DNA of 64,000 bases, taken from IMG/VR virus record IMGVR_UViG_3300036715_000153, positions 62,001 through 126,000 of that record; one strand, written 5' to 3'. Each line of letters starts with the position of its first letter. The first letter of the stretch is position 1. This stretch comes from a virus. Shown in pieces: positions 1 through 8,369 of the stretch. Below the pieces are notes generated by a model. That model was not told the origin of the DNA, did not search any database, and worked only from the letters and a program-made list of their open reading frames with translations. A program made the position numbers and the translations under genes.

Positions 1-3000
1 ACCACCGGTTGTCCTAGTTCTGGTGAATGTACAGTTAGCAACACGAGTCAACGATCTTGATCCAGATGTAGCATTACGTGCAGTAGCACCTGCTGTCGCA
101 GTTGTTCTTAATATTAAACAAGAATCGTTAATAACTGTAACACCAGTCATATCCGCCCATATTTGAGCATACCAACTAGCTGTACCGTTATGAAATTTTC
201 CCCATGTGCAGTTTGATATTGTTCCACCACCATAACACAAACCAATATTCAAGACAGATGCTTGAGCAGAAGATGCTACAGCTGATATGCCAGTATTCAC
301 GTTATTCAGTTTAAATGAAGAAGCAATCTCTGAGAAGTTTAACGACTCGGATTGTATGACGTGATTGTATGTGAATGAATATGCTTGTGGTGATTGAAAA
401 TACCAAGGAATTGAAGCTCTGGTAACCGATATTGTACCGATAACACCACCAGTTGCAATCTTTGGTCTTGTGGTTAATGTTGATGCTGGTGTTATTTGTG
501 ACAATACCCCAGCCGTAGCTGCTTTTGCAGAATCCGAACATATAACGTTTGGTATAAGAATTCTCATACCATGAGCAGGCAAATACCCCCAAACGTTAGT
601 GCCGTCTCCGCCAAATCTACATGAACCGGAAGCAGAAAAGAAGTGTACGTGTTTACCTTGTTCACTATTCGTTGGGAATGCTGATGCAGTAACAGCCATA
701 TTACCTAAACCAGTATAAAACTCATACTGCAATAACTTAGCGAATGAGAAAGTACCAGGGTCAGTTGCCATAGCAATTCTAAATGTGGTTGTGCTAGGAC
801 AGTCAAATATTTCAAATATACCATCATACGTCAATGGTACAGTGAAATCTAATTCGATCACTTGACCAGCATATAATCCGTGTGCCTTATTTGTTGTGAT
901 TGTAGTATAGCCGCCAGCCCATGAAGTAGAAGAAATAGTTAAGTCTGATGTTAATGAACCACCAGATGTATATGTTCCGGGATTATTGACCATCGCAGCA
1001 GTTATTGTTACAGTGGTTGTTGATGCATAAGACTTACCAGTAACAACAAAGATACCATTGTATGCAGCAGGTGTAACGTTTAAAACTTGGAACTGATCAC
1101 CAACTATCAGTTTATCAATAAATGGCCCGAGGGTTGTTGTCGTGAAGGTAACAACGTTCGCTGCCCATGATGCTGTAGATATAACGCCGAACGTAGATGC
1201 TTTCTCTACCCATGCACCTGCATAAGGGGTTAATGCTGTGGATGAGCCGCCTGATGCCGGAAACTGGACGATCTGTTGCGCAGTATTATTTGTTGTAAGT
1301 CTTGCGTACCCAACACCACCAGTCGATGCTCCTAAGCCAACAAACGTATTATCTGTTATCGTAAATGTTGTGGTGCTTGGAACAGTAGTTACTAACCACG
1401 AACCATTTAATGCAGCAACCGATTGACCATTTAATGTAACAGTAGATCCAACAACTAACCCGTGGGTCGATGTTGTAACAGTCACAGAATTCGCTACAGC
1501 TGCCGTAGATGATGTAACAGTAAACGGCATTGTTTTAGGAGTAAACCAATCACCATTAATTGTAAAGGAAGCGACACGAGGAATTGTATGAGAAGAAGTT
1601 TCTGCACCAACTACTTCGATCCAACCCCTTTGTTCTTGTCCTGCACATGTAGCTACTGCTGTTACTGTGCCATTACCGGATAATGCAAGAGCTACACCTG
1701 ATCTGAAAGGTCCATTAGAAATATTTTTTACTTTTATATAGCCTAATGGAGACACACTGCCAGCTGTGCCTGGACCAGCAGTCCATGATGACCATGCACC
1801 TAAGAATACCGATCCGACTGTCTTTGTAATCGTACCAGCATTCTCTGTTGCAGGATTTGATCCAATTGTAAAAGTGAATACAGTCGGCGATACGACCGAT
1901 GCCACTGTAACTGTACCGTTGAAGTTTGTTGTACCTGTAATGACAACCGAGTTGCCTACTGCAACAGTGTGAGCTGCGATTGTAGTTGCTGTTGCTACGT
2001 TTGCAGCAGCAGATATACTTGAGATTGTTGATGTCTGAGTTTGGTCGCATCTAGCGTACTTGATACAACGACCAGTACCGTATGAGAAAGAAAGCGCACT
2101 TGCATTCAAGTTTACGTTGTTCGTTATACCTACGCCAGCAGTACCGTTTACCCAGTTACTTACAGTATTACAATATAAACCGGCAGAGTTATAAAGAACC
2201 CAACCCTCTGGTATTTGTTGTGAAACTGCGAATGTTAGCGTAGAAACGCCAGTAGCCGCAGTTAAGTTACCGCTACCTAGAACTTTAAAGTATGCACCTG
2301 GATTTGTAGTAAGGTTATATGTTAATGTTGTACTAGACGGTGCAGAAGTTATCACGAACAATCCGTTATAACCGTCTGTTATGTCTGTTCCACGCAAACC
2401 ACCAACACCAATCCAGTCACCTGTAACATATCCATGCGCAGAGGCGAATGTTAGCGTGACAACACCGGCAGACCAAGATGCATCGATGATTGGCTGAGAC
2501 CATGGTTGATAGTAGTAGGCGCCGGCAGATGTCTGTGATGCTTGCGCAGCAGCTGCAAAAGTACAAGTAAGAGATGCTGAGATTGCATTTAAGATCGTGC
2601 CGATATATGTACCAGTGGATGTATACAGTTTTGTTCCAGCTGGATATGTTTGTGCAACCGAGAATGTACCAGTAGTGGCTGCCGATGCGACTGTTAATGT
2701 AGTAGCACCGCCAGAAATTAAAGCGGGAGTTGGAGCAGTACCAGAACCACCTGTGTATGGAATAATACTGACGTTTGTACCGTCAATTAATACTCCACCA
2801 TTAATTGCCGTAGCAGATACAGTAACAGAATCTAAAGAACCATTAGATGCACCTGGGGATGTAATATGACCCGCGTTCCATTTTGTATCTGTGTCGATTA
2901 TTAGTTTTCCGTTGTTCTGGGCAATACTATCGACTACAGCTGTAGTCATAATCTGTTGACCGGATATTAGATCATAGTTGATAGATGCTTCGTGAATAAA

Positions 3001-3009
3001 GTTTGCCAT
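1..3009 (-). CDS. Large repetitive virion structural/fibre protein, C-terminus cut by window edge
   Basis: The reading frame is open from an ATG at 3009 to the left edge (at least 1003 residues, no stop seen), so this is a partial gene. The product begins MANFIHEASINYD and is rich in Gly, Thr, Ser and Val, with almost no charged stretches, as in phage fibre and virion surface proteins. At least five copies of a 55-65 residue beta-rich module can be seen (pattern: HGL-x2-G-x2-V ... NG-x3-V ... S-x-TTF-x-I ... PG), as expected of stacked Ig-like or similar small beta domains. A TATAAATA late-type element lies 29 nt upstream and a terminator separates it from the preceding gene. No enzymatic motif was recognised; the exact role (fibre, whisker or decoration) is unknown. 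Confidence 0.85.
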   Translation of the reverse strand, partial: MANFIHEASINYDLISGQQIMTTAVVDSIAQNNGKLIIDTDTKWNAGHITSPGASNGSLDSVTVSATAINGGVLIDGTNVSIIPYTGGSGTAPTPALISGGATTLTVASAATTGTFSVAQTYPAGTKLYTSTGTYIGTILNAISASLTCTFAAAAQASQTSAGAYYYQPWSQPIIDASWSAGVVTLTFASAHGYVTGDWIGVGGLRGTDITDGYNGLFVITSAPSSTTLTYNLTTNPGAYFKVLGSGNLTAATGVSTLTFAVSQQIPEGWVLYNSAGLYCNTVSNWVNGTAGVGITNNVNLNASALSFSYGTGRCIKYARCDQTQTSTISSISAAANVATATTIAAHTVAVGNSVVITGTTNFNGTVTVASVVSPTVFTFTIGSNPATENAGTITKTVGSVFLGAWSSWTAGPGTAGSVSPLGYIKVKNISNGPFRSGVALALSGNGTVTAVATCAGQEQRGWIEVVGAETSSHTIPRVASFTINGDWFTPKTMPFTVTSSTAAVANSVTVTTSTHGLVVGSTVTLNGQSVAALNGSWLVTTVPSTTTFTITDNTFVGLGASTGGVGYARLTTNNTAQQIVQFPASGGSSTALTPYAGAWVEKASTFGVISTASWAANVVTFTTTTLGPFIDKLIVGDQFQVLNVTPAAYNGIFVVTGKSYASTTTVTITAAMVNNPGTYTSGGSLTSDLTISSTSWAGGYTTITTNKAHGLYAGQVIELDFTVPLTYDGIFEIFDCPSTTTFRIAMATDPGTFSFAKLLQYEFYTGLGNMAVTASAFPTNSEQGKHVHFFSASGSCRFGGDGTNVWGYLPAHGMRILIPNVICSDSAKAATAGVLSQITPASTLTTRPKIATGGVIGTISVTRASIPWYFQSPQAYSFTYNHVIQSESLNFSEIASSFKLNNVNTGISAVASSAQASVLNIGLCYGGGTISNCTWGKFHNGTASWYAQIWADMTGVTVINDSCLILRTTATAGATARNATSGSRSLTRVANCTFTRTRTTGG

Positions 3010-3038
3010 TTAATAAGTCCAATAATCCTCGTTTATGA

Positions 3039-3046
3039 TATTTATA
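3039..3046 (-). promoter_or_regulatory. T4-type late promoter, TATAAATA
   Basis: An exact match to the T4 late promoter core on the minus strand, 29 nt before the start at 3009 and just downstream of a terminator. Confidence 0.7.
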
Positions 3047-3054
3047 ATAGTAAA

Positions 3055-3074
3055 ATGGGAACCGAAGTTCCCAT
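3055..3074 (-). terminator. Rho-independent terminator with TTCG tetraloop
   Basis: Minus-strand stem ATGGGAAC / GTTCCCAT closed by a TTCG loop and followed by TTTTA. It lies just after the stop of the 3100-4827 gene and before the promoter of the next one. Confidence 0.75.
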
Positions 3075-3099
3075 TAATACGATTCATTACTTTTAAATA

Positions 3100-4827
3100 T
3101 CACGCATCTGAGGTTTGCACAATACCTTGCGAGCCACCCGAGGATCCAAGTGATGCAGAGAATGTTTGGAACGTCTTAATCGAATCTGTATAACTTGGTC
3201 CAGTACCACCAAATCGAGCACGCACTGCTAATGTTCTAGGTGTACCAGAGTACACGCAGTTATAAGACATCGTAGCGCCAGAAGAAATACCATCGATATA
3301 ACTGATGAATGCGTTTGCACCGTTTACCGCATTATTAGTCGAGAAGTTATACGATGTAATTGTGAACGTCTTAGTAGCAAAATTAACTGCCGAATACGGA
3401 TGGCGTGTATATTGACCGTTTGCTCTCAGAATACGAATCGTGCCTGTTGAAGGAGTATCCGCTGGTATAGCCTGTGTTACCACAACCGATGTAACAGCCG
3501 CACCAGATAATACACCGTTCAATGTAAACTGACTAACGTCTATTGCAGTCCCGGTAGATGGGCCAACGAGAACAGAGTAGCCACTCAACAAGTTAGACAC
3601 AGTGAATGATACGTTGTTTGGTGGATTACGAGCTACACCGTCGAGTGCAGTGAACAAATCGTCCTTAGTTACGTCTACATATTCCAGTGCAAAACCATAA
3701 GCACCGACAATCGCTGAACCAGTCGACTGTCCGCAGAATGGTGTCGATACCGTTGTTTCTAATACTGTACCAGTTGTTGCAGTAACACCGCCTTGTGTAA
3801 CTGTGCCAGTAGGAGCAACACCTGACAGTAATTGAATATACATTGTGCCTGATGTGCCGCCGTCAATATCAGCTAAGATAGCACCTGTACCTGCTGTGGT
3901 ACCTGAGCCCCACGTTAAGCTAGCACCACCTTGAACAAAGGTTCCGCCAGCCTGTGCTGTATATGTTACTGAATGAGTGATGCCTCTGAACAGTTCACCT
4001 GGTACACCATATATAGTTGTTACGTTCGTACGACCAGTTAAGTATTTCATACGCTCATAGAACTGTTTGATCGTGAACGTATCTCTATTCCATTGTGAAT
4101 AATAAGATTCTAGCGAACCGTTATTATCCATATCAATCTGATTATAACCAGCTGTGAGGTTTGTAATTGTTGTCCAACCCGAAACTGTCGCACTCGCTGT
4201 TGTGTTGTTCAAGTCAGCTGCGTATGTCAAAGGTACAACGTTTACACCGCGACCTGTACCGGGAATCTTAAATTCTGAGTATGTTTTAAACCATTCCCGA
4301 GTTTGGAACAGTACACGCTTACCGTCTATGTCTGAACCAGCTGTACGAACCTTCAACATAAACTGTGTAGATTTACCTGTTGCTGTATCTGGGTTCAGAC
4401 CACGGTAAGAGGCACCATTTGGAGTATTATTCCAGAAGTCGGTAGTTACACGAGCACCAGCTTGAATAACGTCAACATAGCAGCCTGGGTTTGCAACAAC
4501 AGCTACACCGTCCCAAATATCTGTACCACCGCCCTGAATAATCGAACCACCGTAAATGTATTCAGATGCTTTAGTAGTATATGCTTCGTCTAGTGCATAC
4601 CCATTAATCAAGTTGATGATCGTATCAAACGATTTATCCGTTGGGGTATCACGTGTAATATCCATGAAGTCATCTAGTGCAGATGCCTGATCATCTGCCA
4701 AGTCTTGTAGCCAACGATGCAGTTCCAAGACAGTTACGTAATTGGCTCCAGCTACACCGTGTGCGGCTCCTACATATCTAATCGTCTTGTCAGTGTTGAC
4801 TGCCCAAGATGTGCTTACTAATGCCAT
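3100..4827 (-). CDS. Virion structural protein, 575 aa
   Basis: A complete 575-residue protein starting MALVSTSWAVNTDKTIRYVG with a good AAGGA ribosome site. The N-terminal third has charged, helical character (LHRWLQDLADDQAS around residues 32-45), the rest is Gly/Thr-rich beta structure. The residue 280-370 segment resembles the beta modules in neighbouring virion proteins. Its place between fibre genes and its own late-type promoter suggest a tail or capsid surface component. I recognise the style from marine T4-like phage virion proteins but cannot assign a specific function. Confidence 0.8.
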   Translation of the reverse strand: MALVSTSWAVNTDKTIRYVGAAHGVAGANYVTVLELHRWLQDLADDQASALDDFMDITRDTPTDKSFDTIINLINGYALDEAYTTKASEYIYGGSIIQGGGTDIWDGVAVVANPGCYVDVIQAGARVTTDFWNNTPNGASYRGLNPDTATGKSTQFMLKVRTAGSDIDGKRVLFQTREWFKTYSEFKIPGTGRGVNVVPLTYAADLNNTTASATVSGWTTITNLTAGYNQIDMDNNGSLESYYSQWNRDTFTIKQFYERMKYLTGRTNVTTIYGVPGELFRGITHSVTYTAQAGGTFVQGGASLTWGSGTTAGTGAILADIDGGTSGTMYIQLLSGVAPTGTVTQGGVTATTGTVLETTVSTPFCGQSTGSAIVGAYGFALEYVDVTKDDLFTALDGVARNPPNNVSFTVSNLLSGYSVLVGPSTGTAIDVSQFTLNGVLSGAAVTSVVVTQAIPADTPSTGTIRILRANGQYTRHPYSAVNFATKTFTITSYNFSTNNAVNGANAFISYIDGISSGATMSYNCVYSGTPRTLAVRARFGGTGPSYTDSIKTFQTFSASLGSSGGSQGIVQTSDA

Positions 4828-4849
4828 GATCGATTCCTTTTGTTAATTG

Positions 4850-4862
4850 TATTTATTTAGTT
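4850..4862 (-). promoter_or_regulatory. Late-type promoter AACTAAATAAATA
   Basis: Minus-strand AACTAAATAAATA about 25 nt before the start at 4827, overlapping the stop codon of the upstream gene. It contains both the recurrent AACTAAAT core and an AATAAATA resembling the T4 late consensus. Confidence 0.55.
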
Positions 4863-5176
4863 TTTCTATTATTTTGATTTTGAATAATCTGTTTCAGAAG
4901 CTCCTGTTGATTATCAAATCTTTCTTTAGCAAGGGAATCTGCTTTACTTTGCGCTTCAATCATAGCTTTAGTACGCTCATCCAATCGTTCTTGACCAGCT
5001 TGTAATGTATTAACCTGGGCGTGTACTTCTGCATTAGATTTAACTGCATCTTCTAAAGTTTGGACTTTATTTATGGTCTGGCCCCATGCGACGCTACCAG
5101 CGAACAATGCAATGATAATGAACCAATATGTTTTTAACCACTCTAAAAATTCTGGTGTTTTACTTCTGATAGTCAT
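4853..5176 (-). CDS. Small membrane-anchored coiled-coil protein (spanin-like layout)
   Basis: 107 residues from ATG 5176 (MTIRSKTPEFLEW), preceded by AGGA; an upstream in-frame start at 5224 would overlap the previous gene by 65 nt and is less likely. One membrane segment (residues about 15-32, TYWFIIIALFAGSVAWG) is followed by a long Gln/Glu/Lys-rich amphipathic coiled coil to the C-terminus. An N-terminal anchor with a long periplasmic-type coiled coil is the layout of inner-membrane spanins, and the gene sits among other small membrane proteins near a cell-wall-type hydrolase. The spanin role is inference only; no lipobox partner was found. Confidence 0.6.
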   Translation of the reverse strand: MTIRSKTPEFLEWLKTYWFIIIALFAGSVAWGQTINKVQTLEDAVKSNAEVHAQVNTLQAGQERLDERTKAMIEAQSKADSLAKERFDNQQELLKQIIQNQNNRKTK

Positions 5177-5354
5177 ATTTCCTATGTTCCTTACTGTAGC
5201 CATTTTTAGACTCTTTACACCCAATAACGAGCGTCAATACTGCATAGAATATTCCGATTGAGAATAATGAAACATCATAGTATAGTATAGCAACAGTCGA
5301 AATACCTATACTAAGTAATATCGACGCTATCCACATAATAGTATTTAACGTCAT
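5160..5354 (-). CDS. Small membrane protein with two predicted helices
   Basis: 64 residues, MTLNTIMWIASILLSIG..., with two hydrophobic spans (about 5-24 and 30-46) and a basic, hydrophilic tail (KESKNGYSKEHRKYDYQK). Its start overlaps the stop of the upstream gene by 4 nt and its stop overlaps the next start by 17 nt, so it is translated as part of a coupled run. Size and topology fit a holin or antiholin, but no family was recognised. Confidence 0.6.
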   Translation of the reverse strand: MTLNTIMWIASILLSIGISTVAILYYDVSLFSIGIFYAVLTLVIGCKESKNGYSKEHRKYDYQK

Positions 5355-5800
5355 AATATTCCACTAGCAGGTACACCACGAAGTCTAACTGCTTCGAGTG
5401 CTTCCTTTAATGTTTTAGTTAGTGATTCGATGTGTTCATCGCGAATGCTGAGTTCTTTATCTTTGATAAGTATTTTATCTTGTAGTTCGATGTTTTCTTT
5501 CTCAAGCGCAACGAGCATACGAACACTGATGGTCAAATCTGCAATCTTGACATTTAACTCTGCATTCTCTTGTGCTAATCTCTTGAGCTGATCCGACATA
5601 ATATTCATGTGTTCTGCCATGCGAGTATTTTCTAGTCTAAGATTTTCAAATAGATTCTGACTAGCCTGATCTATTGATGTATCTCTTTTCTCTGTGTAGA
5701 ATAATCTACGGACGTGTCTAATGAAATATATGAGTGCGGTTATTGAAGCTCCACCACCTAATACGTATGCTACTGGGTCGGACGATAATATATCTATCAT
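5351..5800 (-). CDS. Membrane-anchored coiled-coil protein, 149 aa
   Basis: The N-terminus has a short hydrophobic segment (about residues 11-27, YVLGGGASITALIYFI) followed by basic residues, then a coiled coil from about residue 40 to 140 with regular Leu/Ile heptads and many Glu/Lys. It overlaps the downstream gene by 4 nt (ATGA). Proteins with this plan occur beside phage lysis genes. It could be a second spanin-like or a virion-associated protein; function unknown. Confidence 0.65.
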   Translation of the reverse strand: MIDILSSDPVAYVLGGGASITALIYFIRHVRRLFYTEKRDTSIDQASQNLFENLRLENTRMAEHMNIMSDQLKRLAQENAELNVKIADLTISVRMLVALEKENIELQDKILIKDKELSIRDEHIESLTKTLKEALEAVRLRGVPASGIL

Positions 5801-5804
5801 ATTA

Positions 5805-6248
5805 TTATTTTGTAGATGGGAAACGTATTAAAGACCACCATGATGCCATAGCTAAAACTATAGCTGACCCAGCGGCATCGGGCATAGAATGAAATACTTG
5901 TTCACACAATACAGAGCTTAACATTCCAATTGAAATGCCTGTCCATAAGAATGATCCAAGAATCGAATCTAGAAAAAATAGAATTTTTATTCGCTTACAT
6001 GAGAACAACGAGACCATTGCGGCGATACCATGAATACAAAATAGCAAAGTCCAAATTTCTTCTGGCATCGCTTTATCGGCCACATAAAACATTGGTCTAT
6101 CGAACGTATTCCCTGGCATTGCCAGTAAGATAGCCCATGATAAAGACGATAATGCTAACACTAATCTTAGTGCCAAAAGATCAGCCTCATTGAAGAGATG
6201 CGATAACTTTTCCTTAAAGGATTTATTTTTATCTTCTGAGCATTTCAT
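5805..6248 (-). CDS. Multi-pass membrane protein, 147 aa
   Basis: Three to four hydrophobic segments can be seen (about residues 28-46, 66-84, 90-108, 122-140) after a hydrophilic, Lys-rich N-terminus (MKCSEDKNKSFKEKLSH). The start overlaps the stop of the upstream membrane gene. It belongs to the block of consecutive small membrane proteins at 4.8-6.6 kb. No family recognised. Confidence 0.65.
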   Translation of the reverse strand: MKCSEDKNKSFKEKLSHLFNEADLLALRLVLALSSLSWAILLAMPGNTFDRPMFYVADKAMPEEIWTLLFCIHGIAAMVSLFSCKRIKILFFLDSILGSFLWTGISIGMLSSVLCEQVFHSMPDAAGSAIVLAMASWWSLIRFPSTK

Positions 6249-6610
6249 TATTTAGCCTTAGATTTCCCAGATGCGTCTTCTACAACAGCTTCTTCATCTT
6301 TACTAGACTTACTTCCCATGTACTTACTCCAGCCAGCCATGAGACCCATAGCAGCCAAATACAAACCAAAGATACCTTCGGTTAAAGTACCAGCGACTGT
6401 CAGCTTCGTAACAACCCAAGTACCTGTGAAGATAGCAACCAATTGTCCTAGACCTGTCTTAGATGCTTTACCTTTTTCATCTACGAGTAGATCGAACACA
6501 TTAAATGTGTGATTAGATTGAACATGTGCTCTCCACAAGATTATTGCAATAATACCAACAGCAGTAATGTGTGGAATGTATGGAATATAAGGTGTAAGAA
6601 AATCAATCAT
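6248..6610 (-). CDS. Small membrane protein, holin candidate
   Basis: 120 residues: one hydrophobic segment near residues 13-28, a soluble stretch (FDLLVDEKGKASKTGLGQ), then two more hydrophobic segments (about 56-74 and 77-95) and a highly charged Lys/Glu/Asp C-terminal tail. A few membrane helices with a charged tail are typical of phage holins. The start overlaps the previous stop (ATGA). The holin assignment rests on topology and neighbourhood only. Confidence 0.6.
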   Translation of the reverse strand: MIDFLTPYIPYIPHITAVGIIAIILWRAHVQSNHTFNVFDLLVDEKGKASKTGLGQLVAIFTGTWVVTKLTVAGTLTEGIFGLYLAAMGLMAGWSKYMGSKSSKDEEAVVEDASGKSKAK

Positions 6611-7128
6611 ATCGTGTACATAATTTCCATTTTAGTAGATGCGCCGATTGCTGAAATATTAACAGCCAGATATGTCCATTTATTAGTCATTGCGACTACT
6701 GTGGAGCTACCGTCTGTCGCTGTATTCGATAGCGTACCGAGTGCAGGTACCCAGTGAAGATTGTCTAGTGAACCTTCAAGTGTCGCTGTAGTTGTACCTG
6801 TTCCAGTTACAAACGACTGAATGATTTGACCGGCGCCGGTTGAGTTTTGTGGTATAAATACGTAACGTCCGGTTGCACCTGCGCGGAACGAGTCTATCGA
6901 CACTGTACCCGTTAGGAATAATGCATAATCAGATGAACACTGTACCGTGAATACGGTTGCTGATGTAACTGTTGCAGATGCTTGTAGGTCTTGTGGGGAG
7001 TTTGTTGATTTGATACGTACTGCATCACCTGTAACTAGGTTATGGTTTAATGTAGTTGTTACAGTGAGAACGTTAGATGCCCACACTGCTGTGTAATCTA
7101 ATTCGCGTTTGACTTTTCTGGATGACAT
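6607..7128 (-). CDS. Virion structural protein with beta module
   Basis: 173 residues. After a short basic start (MSSRKVKRELDYT) comes one copy of the beta module seen repeatedly in the 1-3009 protein (WASNVLTVTTTLNHNLVTG... TVFTVQCSS), then a second Gly/Thr-rich beta domain. No catalytic motif. A late-type promoter lies about 35 nt upstream. Likely a small decoration or fibre-associated protein. Confidence 0.7.
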   Translation of the reverse strand: MSSRKVKRELDYTAVWASNVLTVTTTLNHNLVTGDAVRIKSTNSPQDLQASATVTSATVFTVQCSSDYALFLTGTVSIDSFRAGATGRYVFIPQNSTGAGQIIQSFVTGTGTTTATLEGSLDNLHWVPALGTLSNTATDGSSTVVAMTNKWTYLAVNISAIGASTKMEIMYTI

Positions 7129-7162
7129 AGATGCATTACCTGTTTAATGTTTAACTATAGTA

Positions 7163-7170
7163 ATTTAGTT
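7163..7170 (-). promoter_or_regulatory. Late-type promoter AACTAAAT
   Basis: Minus-strand AACTAAATTA 35 nt before the start at 7128. It begins inside the TAA stop of the upstream gene, as at several other sites. Confidence 0.5.
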
Positions 7171-7738
7171 ATCTTGTAGTTTCACCGCCGAGCTTCAATG
7201 AAATCCTTGGTCTTATATCAATCGTAATACGTCTTTTAGCTCCAACAGCTTCTTTGTGGATATTGTTCAATGACCATCCAAACTGTATCATATAACCATA
7301 GCGATCAGTCCACTTGCCCGCCTTCTTATAATCGAAGTATTTAACGTTATTGTTCTTACAGGTACGATATACCGAACCTAGTGTATAACCATTGTCGCCG
7401 ATGTCAATCTCTTGCCCAGTCGATGTGTATTCAGATATTCTACTTACATTAATACCATACAGCTGCATGAAACCATAAGCAGGATTTCTCAATGCCCAAT
7501 TAAATCCGCATACCCACTTCTTACGCCAAGGTGCATAATCTTTTGTATAAGACATCTCACGATCAATAAACATCTGATCACCAATGGCTGGTGCATCTTG
7601 CGTCTGAAACCAACCTAACCATGATGGTAGATAACCTTCGTCGTTAATAAAGAAAGGCAAGATAGGAGATAATATTACGTTTAAAATCATCACCACGATT
7701 GTTGCAACTGCTAGACAGAACCATTCAATAAACATCAT
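7169..7738 (-). CDS. Phage-conserved N-terminally anchored protein, 189 aa
   Basis: Starts MMFIEWFCLAVATIVVMILN, a clear membrane anchor or signal segment (about residues 5-30). The soluble part contains GYLPSWLGWFQTQDAP and LRNPAYGF, a pattern I associate with a phage family of unknown function found beside lysis and tail genes (DUF7338-like, from memory). It probably lies in the lysis-associated cluster with the amidase-like gene just upstream. The start overlaps the stop of a 25-aa membrane peptide gene. Confidence 0.7.
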   Translation of the reverse strand: MMFIEWFCLAVATIVVMILNVILSPILPFFINDEGYLPSWLGWFQTQDAPAIGDQMFIDREMSYTKDYAPWRKKWVCGFNWALRNPAYGFMQLYGINVSRISEYTSTGQEIDIGDNGYTLGSVYRTCKNNNVKYFDYKKAGKWTDRYGYMIQFGWSLNNIHKEAVGAKRRITIDIRPRISLKLGGETTR

Positions 7739-7812
7739 AGTCCATGCCCAATCATGTAAATGAGTGTTAAGAATGTTGTCATAAAGATTAATATGATTGT
7801 TGCTCGTTTCAT
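7735..7812 (-). CDS. 25-aa single-span membrane peptide
   Basis: MKRATIILIFMTTFLTLIYM followed by IGHGL and a stop. There is one hydrophobic helix after a Lys-Arg pair. The ATG overlaps the stop of the upstream amidase-like gene (ATGA), a good AAAGGA site lies 6-10 nt before it, and its stop overlaps the next start, all of which argue that this very short gene is translated. Could be a small holin-like or regulatory peptide. Confidence 0.55.
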   Translation of the reverse strand: MKRATIILIFMTTFLTLIYMIGHGL

Positions 7813-8252
7813 GTTGGATCCTTTAATAGTGGACTAAGCATTAGATTAGATGATATTCTGCTTAGGTTGTCGTATCTTAGTAAGTTTACTCCGGCTTCTT
7901 TGAAACAGTATGCTACCAATTCAAAGCAAAACCATTTATCGGTTTCTTGCCAATCTCTGTTGAATGCAAACCCTAATACGCCTAGCCAGTCATAAGATTT
8001 ATTTAATTGGTCGATTGCTGTTAGGTGTATCTTATCGTATTGCTCCGCAGTTACTTCGACCTCTAAGATGAGATATTTATCAGGCTCTACTTCTCTTAAT
8101 TTAACTCCGCCTGGTAGTGCACCTAATAGTCGCCCATCTGGCATAATAAAATCTACGTGAGAATAGTCTGACCAATCTCTCCATCTAATAAGTCTCGAAA
8201 TTAATGAGTTTGTGGTTGAGAATCTTAGTCTTATTTTCACTAAACAGTCCAT
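7809..8252 (-). CDS. Permuted NlpC/P60-like (YiiX/C92-type) cysteine amidase
   Basis: 147 residues. The fold signature is a circularly permuted papain-like amidase: His in YSHVDFIMPDG (about residues 30-40), followed by LGALPGGVKLRE, and the nucleophile Cys in WFCFELVAYCFKEAG (about residues 107-121). These enzymes cleave amide bonds in cell-wall peptides or lipids. The N-terminal RLRFSTTNSLISRLIRW block is typical of phage members. It overlaps a 32-aa ORF upstream by 13 nt and a 25-aa membrane peptide downstream, and sits by several membrane proteins, so a role in lysis or cell-wall attack is likely but unproved. Confidence 0.75.
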   Translation of the reverse strand: MDCLVKIRLRFSTTNSLISRLIRWRDWSDYSHVDFIMPDGRLLGALPGGVKLREVEPDKYLILEVEVTAEQYDKIHLTAIDQLNKSYDWLGVLGFAFNRDWQETDKWFCFELVAYCFKEAGVNLLRYDNLSRISSNLMLSPLLKDPT

Positions 8253-8338
8253 ACCATAATAGGTAATTCGGCGAGCAGTATGTGTGCAAACTTATACTCG
8301 ATACTGTCGATTTTGTTTTGTAGGTCTTTACAGTTCAT
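8240..8338 (-). CDS. 32-aa ORF translationally coupled to the amidase-like gene
   Basis: Starts MNCKDLQNKIDSIEYKFAHI and ends PIMVWTV. AAGGGA lies 5-10 nt before the ATG at 8338, and the stop overlaps the amidase start by 13 nt, while the amidase ATG itself has no clear ribosome site. It could serve mainly to deliver ribosomes to that gene. No family recognised. Confidence 0.5.
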   Translation of the reverse strand: MNCKDLQNKIDSIEYKFAHILLAELPIMVWTV

Positions 8339-8369
8339 ATTATCCCTTAACGAATATCTGTGATGTAGA

